A stretch of DNA of 12,380 bases from Puniceicoccales bacterium (GTDB lineage Bacteria; Verrucomicrobiota; Verrucomicrobiae; Opitutales; LL51): the NCBI GenBank assembly GCA_031259625.1, contig JAIRLG010000033.1, forward strand, positions 1 through 12,380, read 5' to 3'. The translations under genes were made by a program, and so were the position numbers. A model generated the notes under the pieces. The model saw nothing but the letters and a program-made list of their open reading frames with translations, was not told where the DNA came from and searched no databases. How positions within the stretch are numbered: position 1 is the first letter of the stretch; every line of letters begins with the position of its first letter. Shown here in pieces: positions 4,861-11,472 of this stretch.

Positions 4861-6873
4861 ATGCCACAGATCCACCTGCTACCCCTCCATCTGGCCAACC
4901 AGATCGCGGCCGGAGAGGTGATCGAGCGACCGGCGGCCATCGTCAAGGAACTGCTCGAGAACAGCCTTGATGCCCAGGCCGACCGGATCAGCATCCGTTA
5001 TCAAAGGGGCGGCAAGACCTTCCTCTCGGTGGAGGATAACGGCACGGGCATGGGCGCCGAGGACGCCCCACTCGCCTTCCAGCGCCACGCCACCAGCAAG
5101 CTGTCCGAGATCCAAGAACTGGAACAGCTCCGCAGCTTCGGCTTTCGGGGCGAGGCCCTGCCCTCCATCGCCAGCGTTTCCCGAGTCCTGCTCCAGACTA
5201 GGGACGAGGACAGTTCCCACGGCACGGAGATCCTCTACCACAACGGCCAATGCCTCCACATTAAGGCCTGCAGCCAGACCAGAGGCACCCGTCTGACGGT
5301 CACCGAGCTCTTTGCCAACGTGCCGGCCCGTCGGCGCTTCCTCAAGGGCGATGCCGTCGAGGCCTGGCAGATCCAGCAGGCCGTGCGGGCCGCTGCCCTG
5401 GTGCAGCCGCAGGTGCAGTTCGAGCTCTTCGACGGCCATCGGCCCGTCCTCAGTTCACCAGGCCAGATTTTGCCGGTTTTGGCGGTGGAGGGGCCGGCTT
5501 TGGCAGTGAAGGGCAGGGGCTCCGCCCCTGCCCTCCACTGCGGCCCGCGCAGCGGGCCTGATTCCGAAGGAATCCAAAGCCGGCCCCTTCCCTGGACCCA
5601 GCGCTGCGCCGCCCTCTTCGGACCCACCTTGGCCGAGGAACTCTTCGACCTGGCTGATGAAGAAGATGGAGTTGAGCTCCAGGGTGCTCTCCTCAAGCCC
5701 GGGAGCAGCCGCTTCCGGCCGAGAATGCTCTGGACCTTCGTCAACCGGCGCTGGGTCACCAGCCGCTTCCTGCAGTCCCTTCTGCTCGAGGCCTACCACG
5801 AGCTCCTGCCCGTCGGGCGCCATCCCGTCGCCTTTCTGGACATCGACCTCGACCCCTCCCTCGTCGACATCAACGTCCATCCCCAGAAAAAGGAAATCCG
5901 CTTCCGCCACGAGCGCTCCCTGCGCGCGACCCTCGGCCGACTGCTGCACCGGGCGCTACCCAAGCCCCGACTCTTCCTCGAGGGCAGCTCCTTCGGCGAA
6001 AAATCCCGAGGAACCACAGCTGCAGCGATGGGATCTCGGGAAATCACAGCCACGGCGGTGGATTATGGCCGCGGCACAGACCCGTCCTCTCGTCCCGGGG
6101 ATTGGGAAGACAGCCGCCCATTTACACCGTCGAGTCCTTTTCCCGATGATGTCCCGGACTCCCTTCCCGGCGACGTTTCGGGCTCTTCGACGCCGGCGCT
6201 GCGGGAGGCCCAGCGGCCCTTCCGGATGGAAACGGCCTATGCCCAGCAGATCGAATGGCCGCATCGGGATATTGCTCCCACTCGGGAGGAAGTGCTGGCC
6301 GATCGATGGCGGTTCATCGGGACGCTCCGCTCGACCTATGCCCTCTTCGAGGCCTCCGGCGGCCTGATGCTCCTCCACTACCGGGCGGCCCAGGAGCGCA
6401 TTCTCCACGAAGAACTGGAGCAACAGGCCGGCGAAGTTCCCTCGGTCCAAAAGCTGCTCCTGCCCCTGGTTCTGCCGGCCAGGCCCGACCGAGACCAAAG
6501 CCAGCGCCGCTTTTCCCTGCTGCGGGAGCACGGCTGGGACTGCCAACTCGACGACTCGGGGGACTGCACGGTCGAGGCGATCCCGTCCGGCCTCGACCCC
6601 GACAGGGCTATCCTCTACGCCCAATGCCTCTGGAATTCGGAGGAGGACGACCAAGATTCAGAAGATAACACCCCCGTGGCTCCGGACAGCTACGGGCGCA
6701 GCCTCTGCCGCCACTATCCCCACGCCCCGCTCTCCGAGGCGACGGGCCCCCAGATCGAAGAGCGGCTGGCGCGCCTGCTCTCCTGCCGGCAGCCGCTGCT
6801 GTCGCCCGACGGGCGAGCGACCTACTACGAAATCCCGTTCCGGGAGATCGAGGGGCGCTTTTCGCTCTCGTGA
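4861..6873 (+). CDS. mutL: DNA mismatch repair protein MutL
   Basis: MutL is the dimeric GHKL ATPase that couples mismatch recognition by MutS to strand removal. The 670-residue product has all N-terminal ATPase motifs: LANQIAAGEVIERPAAIVKE (11-30) leading into LLENSLDA, VEDNGTGM (57-64), and RHATSKL with RSFGFRGEAL (75-100). The transducer domain carries the FVNRRWV and DINVHPQKKEIRF segments. A variable linker (about 380-480) precedes the C-terminal dimerisation domain. The start ATG at 4861 gives the family's usual MPxIxxLPxxLANQIAAGEV opening, so the open frame upstream is excluded. Odd features: an in-frame four-armed element adds about 35-40 residues near 204-243. The C-terminal endonuclease motif DQHAxxE is replaced by HYRAAQE (506-512), and CPHGRP by SPDGRA, so metal-dependent nuclease activity looks lost. 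It overlaps the next gene by 4 nt. Confidence 0.96.
   Translation: MPQIHLLPLHLANQIAAGEVIERPAAIVKELLENSLDAQADRISIRYQRGGKTFLSVEDNGTGMGAEDAPLAFQRHATSKLSEIQELEQLRSFGFRGEALPSIASVSRVLLQTRDEDSSHGTEILYHNGQCLHIKACSQTRGTRLTVTELFANVPARRRFLKGDAVEAWQIQQAVRAAALVQPQVQFELFDGHRPVLSSPGQILPVLAVEGPALAVKGRGSAPALHCGPRSGPDSEGIQSRPLPWTQRCAALFGPTLAEELFDLADEEDGVELQGALLKPGSSRFRPRMLWTFVNRRWVTSRFLQSLLLEAYHELLPVGRHPVAFLDIDLDPSLVDINVHPQKKEIRFRHERSLRATLGRLLHRALPKPRLFLEGSSFGEKSRGTTAAAMGSREITATAVDYGRGTDPSSRPGDWEDSRPFTPSSPFPDDVPDSLPGDVSGSSTPALREAQRPFRMETAYAQQIEWPHRDIAPTREEVLADRWRFIGTLRSTYALFEASGGLMLLHYRAAQERILHEELEQQAGEVPSVQKLLLPLVLPARPDRDQSQRRFSLLREHGWDCQLDDSGDCTVEAIPSGLDPDRAILYAQCLWNSEEDDQDSEDNTPVAPDSYGRSLCRHYPHAPLSEATGPQIEERLARLLSCRQPLLSPDGRATYYEIPFREIEGRFSLS
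5472..5513 (+). repeat. 21-bp tandem duplication at left edge of the mutL element
   Basis: 5472-5492 and 5493-5513 match at 18 of 21 positions (GCCGGTTTTGGCGGTGGAGGG is mirrored by GCCGGCTTTGGCAGTGAAGGG). They encode the paired heptads VLAVEGP and ALAVKGR across the same frame. The second copy overlaps the left closing arm and the base of P4 of the element, so a piece of the element itself was duplicated upstream. Confidence 0.7.
5489..5588 (-). repeat. Four-armed palindromic element, copy 5 (inside mutL)
   Basis: P1 is 5489-5502 with 5575-5588 (14 bp perfect, extendable to 5487/5590 with one G-T pair). P4 is 5503-5520/5524-5541 (18 bp, one A/C mismatch 5509/5535, loop TCC). P3 is 5542-5548/5552-5558 (7 bp perfect, loop GCA). 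P2 is 5560-5565/5569-5574 (GATTCC-GAA-GGAATC). One base (5559) is unpaired. Reverse orientation. It lies between mutL segments matching the family (ending LSSPGQ and resuming WTQRCAALFG) and is translated in frame. Confidence 0.92.
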
Positions 6874-9242
6874 AGATTTTCCAGAACGGAAAGAAGCTTT
6901 CCAATGGGTCATTTTTCCCTTCTCTCGGCCGAACATCCATGAGTTTTCCGAGCCATCCAGCCACTGCCCTTCTCGGCGAAAAAGGAGAACAGCTCCGCTC
7001 CGGCCAGACCCCCTCCTCAAAGCCATGGAGTCCATCCTGGGCCTCGTCCCTCCGGCTGATCTTGGCCCTTCTGGTGGTCTCCCTCCTCTTCACCTTCATC
7101 TGTTTCTGGGGGCGGAAACCGCTCGACTTTCGATTCCTGCCGGGACAAAAGGTCCAGTCCTCCATCGTCGCCCAGGTGCCCTTTTCCTACATCAGCAGTG
7201 CCGAGACGAAACGCCTCATCGCCGAGAAGCGCAGCCAACTGGTGCCCATCTACAAGGTCGACCTGGAGCCCTTCGAGCTCTTCAGCCGAGACCTCTGGGA
7301 ATTGAACGCCCTGCTGGACACGCTCGGGGAGCAGATGGATGGCGATGAAAGGCTGGGCTTTCCGCTCCAGCACGCCATCGAGAACTTCAACCGCCAGCAT
7401 TCCCTCAAGGTCGACTGGATGGATCTCTCCATCCTCCTCAGGGCCTTGAACCCCGGCGAGCGCGCCCAGGTCTTCAAGGAAGCCCTGATCTTTCTCCGGG
7501 AAATCGCCAGCGACGGCATTTTTGCCGACCACAGGCAGGACTTTTCCCCCAACAGCTTTTCCAAATCCCCCGAAGCGACGCCCCGAAGGCAATTCGAGAA
7601 CAGCAACGTGCGTTCCATGGAAAGTGCCCTGCGCAACCTGCGCATCCACCTGCTCTCCATGGATCTGGAGCAGGACACGCTGCAGGCCCTGTTTCGCCTC
7701 ATGAAACTCGGGGTTCGGTCCAATCTCCTCTTCGACACGGCCGCCAATGAGGAGAGGCTCCAGCAGGTGCTCGTGTCGACCCCCAAAGTGCGCAAGCACG
7801 TCAGCCGGGGCAGCACCCTGGTTTCCGAAGGGGCGCTCATCTCCAACGAGGACTACGAGAAGCTCAGCGCCTATCACAAGGCCCTGCACATCGACGAGCA
7901 GAAGAAGGCGTGGTTCCACGACCGGACTTTTCAGGATTTCGTCAGAACCCTCATCCTCCTATCCTTCACCTTCCTCACCCTCTTTTCCCTGAAGCCCTCT
8001 CTGCGGGAATCGAAAAAAGACATCCTCCTCCTGCTCACGGCCATGGGCCTCAATCTCCTGCTGATCCGGCTCCTGCTCCAGATAACCGAACTCTCCTTCT
8101 TTCAGGGGAACAGCGCAGTCATCCATGCCCTCTTCCAAGTGATCCCCTTCAGCCTCGGGGCAATGCTGCTGATGATCTTCCACCAGGTTCCCAGTGCGCT
8201 CTGCTGCAGCGTTGCCACTTCCCTATCCTACGCCTTCATGGCGGGCAAGGGGCTCTCTTTCTTCCTCCTCTTCCTGGCCTCGTCCTTCGCCGCCCTGCTG
8301 TTGTGCCACTCGGCCTATTTGCGCTCGCAGGTTCTACGGGCCGGACTCATCTCAGGACTTCTCTTCGCCCTGGGGATATTCTTTTCCGAATCCTCCATAG
8401 GGGCCATATCCCCCTCCTGGATGGAGGCGATGACTCCCGCCATTTCCGGGCTTCTGTCCGGTTTGCTGGCCCTGGGAATCCTGCCGATCCTGGAACGGAT
8501 CTTCCACTACACCAGCGACCTCAAATTATTCGAACTCTACGATTACAATCACCCGCTGATGCAGCGCCTCCAGGCCACGGCGCCCGGCAGCTACCACCAC
8601 AGCCTCTCCGTGTCCAATATCGCCGAACAGGCCGCCTTGGCGGTCGATGCCAATCCCATTCTCTGCCGGACGGCTGCCCTCTACCACGACATAGGCAAAC
8701 TGGAAAAGCCGGAGTACTTCATCGAAAACCAGCGGGAGGAGGAGAACTACCACGACAGCAAGAAGGCCGAGATCAGCGCGATCATCATCAAGAATCACAT
8801 CCGAGAGGGGCTAAGGCTCGGAGAAAAGGCCAAGCTCCCACGGCCCATTTTGGACATCATCCAGCAACACCATGGGGATTCCCTCATCGGATTTTTCCAC
8901 CAAAAGGCCAAGTCGCAGCAGGAGAGGAACGAGGAGTCCCTGCCCAATGAGGGCAGTTTTCGCTACGACGGGCCCAAGCCCCAGACCAAGGAAGCCGCCA
9001 TCGTTTGCCTGGCCGATGCCGCCGAAGCGGCGAGCCGCGTGCAGAAAAAACAGCCCTCGCTCAAGGAAATAGAGGAGCTCGTCGCCCATCTCATCCGGGA
9101 GCGCATCGAGAACCACCAGTTCGACGAATGTCCCCTGACCCTACAGGATTTTGGGAGGCTGCAGAAGGTAATCACCGCGATCCTCTTCAGCGCCGCCCAT
9201 ACGCGCATCAGCTACGATTTGGTTCGGCAGAGGAAACCGTGA
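6870..9242 (+). CDS. PgpH-like 7TM-HD phosphodiesterase (HDIG membrane protein)
   Basis: A 790-residue membrane protein with the architecture of the PgpH/7TM-HD family. It has a signal-anchor helix (60-80), a long extracytoplasmic domain (about 81-350), a cluster of seven hydrophobic segments (about 350-530) and a cytoplasmic HD domain (about 560-740). Visible metal-site residues are SYHHSLSV (H576/H577), YHDIGKLEKPEYFIENQ (H606, D607), KNHIREG, QQHHGD (H667/H668) and the Asp of CLADAAEAASR. All expected metal ligands of an active HD phosphodiesterase appear present. Characterised PgpH proteins hydrolyse cyclic di-AMP; that substrate is an inference here. The GTG at 6870 overlaps the mutL stop (GTGA). 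An in-frame ATG at 6939 is an alternative start because neither has a clear ribosome-binding site. The gene's stop overlaps a vestigial lpxI start. Confidence 0.9.
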   Translation: MKIFQNGKKLSNGSFFPSLGRTSMSFPSHPATALLGEKGEQLRSGQTPSSKPWSPSWASSLRLILALLVVSLLFTFICFWGRKPLDFRFLPGQKVQSSIVAQVPFSYISSAETKRLIAEKRSQLVPIYKVDLEPFELFSRDLWELNALLDTLGEQMDGDERLGFPLQHAIENFNRQHSLKVDWMDLSILLRALNPGERAQVFKEALIFLREIASDGIFADHRQDFSPNSFSKSPEATPRRQFENSNVRSMESALRNLRIHLLSMDLEQDTLQALFRLMKLGVRSNLLFDTAANEERLQQVLVSTPKVRKHVSRGSTLVSEGALISNEDYEKLSAYHKALHIDEQKKAWFHDRTFQDFVRTLILLSFTFLTLFSLKPSLRESKKDILLLLTAMGLNLLLIRLLLQITELSFFQGNSAVIHALFQVIPFSLGAMLLMIFHQVPSALCCSVATSLSYAFMAGKGLSFFLLFLASSFAALLLCHSAYLRSQVLRAGLISGLLFALGIFFSESSIGAISPSWMEAMTPAISGLLSGLLALGILPILERIFHYTSDLKLFELYDYNHPLMQRLQATAPGSYHHSLSVSNIAEQAALAVDANPILCRTAALYHDIGKLEKPEYFIENQREEENYHDSKKAEISAIIIKNHIREGLRLGEKAKLPRPILDIIQQHHGDSLIGFFHQKAKSQQERNEESLPNEGSFRYDGPKPQTKEAAIVCLADAAEAASRVQKKQPSLKEIEELVAHLIRERIENHQFDECPLTLQDFGRLQKVITAILFSAAHTRISYDLVRQRKP

Positions 9243-9328
9243 GCGGCCCCCATCACCCCATCCGCTTCAGCGCTCAGGATTAACCGTGAGCGCTTCCCAT
9301 CATCCCATCCGGTTCAGCGCCCAGGACT
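9235..9328 (+). repeat. 47-bp tandem duplication of the lpxI start region
   Basis: 9235-9281 and 9282-9328 match at about 40 of 47 positions. Copy 1 starts with GTG at 9239, overlapping the stop of the upstream gene as GTGA, and reads MSGPHHPIRFSAQD followed directly by TAA. Copy 2 starts with GTG at 9286 and reads MSASHHPIRFSAQDSPLPE into lpxI. The 47-bp offset changes frame, so copy 1 is a 14-codon dead-end or upstream minigene. An AGGA sits before each GTG. Confidence 0.85.
9276..9279 (+). promoter_or_regulatory. Ribosome binding site deciding the lpxI start
   Basis: AGGA lies six bases before GTG 9286. It was carried along or recreated by the 47-bp duplication; the first copy has AGGA at 9231-9234 before GTG 9239. 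Confidence 0.45.
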
Positions 9329-10164
9329 CTCCGTTGCCGGAAGCAATCGCCCTGCTGGCCGGTGCGGGACTCTACCCGCAGGTCTGTGCTCAACGCATGC
9401 AGGCCCTCGGGATCCGCCTCCATCTCCTGGCCCTCGACGAGGGAATCGACAGGACATTTTTCGACGATTTTCCCTTTCAGAGCCGCCATTTCATCCCCAT
9501 CACCCGCCTCGGGAAGCTGCTCGCGACCCTGCGAAAAATCCAGGTGCAGTACGCGATTACCGCCGGCCAGATTCGACCGAGAAAGCTATTCGGCGGACTT
9601 CGCTTCGACCTCAGGGCCTTCTGGCTCTTCCGCAAACTGCGGGAGAAAAACGCGGCGACGATATTCGCCGCCATCGCCGATGAGATCGAGGGAATCGGCG
9701 TTCGGGTTCTCGACGCCCGAAGTTTCATGGAAGAGGACTTGGTCGACGAGGACACCCGAACTCCCTCCGCCTGGAAATTGCCCCTCCGCGTTTTGGAACA
9801 CGGCACCCGTGTCGCCCGAGCCATCGCCGACCTGGACATCGGTCAGGGCGTCGTCGTCCACAACGGCACGGTGCTCTGCGTGGAGGGCTTCGACGGCACC
9901 AATGCCCTGCTGCAGTACGCCGGTCGCTTTCCGGTCAAGCCGAAGCTCTTCGTCAAGGGAGCCAAGGCCAGCCAGGATTTTCGCTTCGATGTGCCGGTAT
10001 TCGGCCTCCGGACGCTGGAGCACCTGCGGTCCAATGGCATCGCCTACGCCGCACTGGAGGCAGGGAAAACCCTGATACTCCACAAACAGGAGGTTCTGGT
10101 CCAGGCCGAAGCGTGGGGGATTCACCTCCGCGGCTACACGCTCGCCCAGGGGGCCATCCCATGA
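9286..10164 (+). CDS. lpxI: UDP-2,3-diacylglucosamine pyrophosphatase LpxI
   Basis: LpxI (formerly DUF1009) cleaves UDP-2,3-diacylglucosamine to lipid X and UMP in lipid A synthesis, replacing LpxH in many Gram-negatives. The 292-residue length fits the family. The N-terminal domain begins ALLAGAGLYPQVCAQ and contains the LGKLLATLRKIQVQYAITAG stretch. The C-terminal domain has DLDIGQGVVVHNGTVLCVEG (183-202), KASQDFRFDVPVFG (227-240) with the conserved acidic residues D231 and D235, and a final YAALEAGKTLIL block. One deviation: the family's EGTDA motif reads DGTNA, with Asn at position 206. The GTG at 9286 is the only start that keeps the ORF open. A near-identical start 47 bp upstream is out of frame. 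The TGA overlaps the next gene as ATGA. The enzyme acts on the cytoplasmic side of the inner membrane. Confidence 0.93.
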   Translation: MSASHHPIRFSAQDSPLPEAIALLAGAGLYPQVCAQRMQALGIRLHLLALDEGIDRTFFDDFPFQSRHFIPITRLGKLLATLRKIQVQYAITAGQIRPRKLFGGLRFDLRAFWLFRKLREKNAATIFAAIADEIEGIGVRVLDARSFMEEDLVDEDTRTPSAWKLPLRVLEHGTRVARAIADLDIGQGVVVHNGTVLCVEGFDGTNALLQYAGRFPVKPKLFVKGAKASQDFRFDVPVFGLRTLEHLRSNGIAYAALEAGKTLILHKQEVLVQAEAWGIHLRGYTLAQGAIP

Positions 10165-11396
10165 GCTGGTACGTCTACTTCGCGCTCAAGCAGCTCTTCC
10201 CGAGCCGACGATGGCTCTCGTTCTTTTCCTTCGCCAGCATCGGCGGAGTCGCCATCGGCAGCGCCGTGCTCTTCATCGTCCTGAGCGTCATGAACGGTTT
10301 TCAGTTCGGAATCCAGAAGAGGATCACCGATTTCCAGGGAGATGTCCAAATCGGCGATGCTTCCCTGCTGCCCGTTTCCGAGTCGCTCCGGCAGCTGCTC
10401 TCCACCCAACCGGAGATCCAATCCTTCATGCCCTACGCCCACGGCGTCGTCCTGCTGCAGGCCGGCGACCGCCCCATTTTCCCAGCCATTCAAGGGGGCG
10501 ATTGGGCCCAATGCCCCGCGATACACTCCTACATCCAGCCCTCTCTCCCGCCCAGCTCTCCCCCATTGCCCGAGGACGACACCGTCTTCCTGTCCCCCGA
10601 CTTGGCCGAAATCCTGGGAGTTTCCACCGGCGACCGTCTGGAGCTCTACTCGCCCCTGGCCCTGGCGGGACTGAAGAAAGGCTTCCTCCTGCCCCCGAAA
10701 AACGTGCGCATCAGCGGCATTTTAAAAAGTCCGGAAAATGGTTCTCTGCCCCTGGCCATCCTCTGCTCCCTGAAGCTCATGCAGGAGCTCTACGGCCTGG
10801 GGGAAGCCGTTCACGGTTACAGCCTTTACCTCCGACCGGAAGTCGACGCCGTTGCCTACGCCGCCCGGCTCAACTCACTCCTCCCGGAGCCCTATCGCGC
10901 CACCAGCTGGATCGAAAATCATCGGGAACTGCTCTCCGCCCTGCGACTCGAAAAGACCATGATGTTCTTCGTCCTCCTCTTCATCCTGCTCATGGCGGCC
11001 TTCTCCTTCTCCTGCGCGCTGAGCTTCAACATTATCCGAAAGACGAGGGAGATCGGGCTGCTGCAGGCCCTCGGGGCCACACCGAACGAGATCGCCCTGT
11101 GCTTCTGCTTCCAGGGACTGCTGGTCGGACTGCTGGGCAGTGTCGGCGGATTCGCCATCGGGCGGCTGGTCCTGGAGATTCGGGACTCCATCCTGTCCGG
11201 GCTCAAGTTCTGCCTAGCCGGCTGTTCCGGTCTGGGCCCGCTGAGTCGCTATCCCCACCTGCCGGTACGCTACGAGGGCGGCGACATCCTCTCCATCTTC
11301 CTCTTCGCCAATGCCATCTGCCTCTTGGCCGGACTCATCCCCGCCTGGAGGGCCTCGAAAATCGCTCCGGCACAGGCCCTGCGGGCCGAGAACTGA
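10161..11396 (+). CDS. LolC/LolE-family lipoprotein-releasing ABC permease
   Basis: The transmembrane subunit of the LolCDE-type exporter extracts lipoproteins from the inner membrane for transfer to LolA. The 411 residues match the usual ~400. TM1 (about 20-45) carries SFASIGGVAIGSAVLFIVLSVMNGFQ, the family signature. A large periplasmic domain follows (about 46-265). Three further helices are at about 268-290, 310-340 and 375-400, with KTREIGLLQALGAT before TM3 and IPAWRASKIAPAQALRAEN at the C terminus, both diagnostic. The ATG at 10161 overlaps the lpxI stop (ATGA) and is preferred to a start 48 bp upstream. No LolD ATPase is in the window, so it is presumably encoded further on or elsewhere. 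LolC and LolE cannot be separated from sequence alone. The link with lpxI makes an envelope-biogenesis pair. Confidence 0.9.
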   Translation: MSWYVYFALKQLFPSRRWLSFFSFASIGGVAIGSAVLFIVLSVMNGFQFGIQKRITDFQGDVQIGDASLLPVSESLRQLLSTQPEIQSFMPYAHGVVLLQAGDRPIFPAIQGGDWAQCPAIHSYIQPSLPPSSPPLPEDDTVFLSPDLAEILGVSTGDRLELYSPLALAGLKKGFLLPPKNVRISGILKSPENGSLPLAILCSLKLMQELYGLGEAVHGYSLYLRPEVDAVAYAARLNSLLPEPYRATSWIENHRELLSALRLEKTMMFFVLLFILLMAAFSFSCALSFNIIRKTREIGLLQALGATPNEIALCFCFQGLLVGLLGSVGGFAIGRLVLEIRDSILSGLKFCLAGCSGLGPLSRYPHLPVRYEGGDILSIFLFANAICLLAGLIPAWRASKIAPAQALRAEN

Positions 11397-11472
11397 ACGG
11401 GCCGGAGGCCGTCTCGCCGAAATCTTTTCATAAAAACCTTTTCTCCGAAAAAAATCCACTTCACTGTCCGGC

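Noticed and set aside
7017..7919. Minus-strand 300-codon ORF opposite the PgpH-like gene
   Set aside because: It is the antisense shadow of a well-identified gene with strong C/G third-position bias. No domain seen.
11397..11412. Small hairpin after the LolC/E stop as a terminator
   Set aside because: The stem is about 6 bp with a bulge, and no T-run follows directly. Too weak to call.
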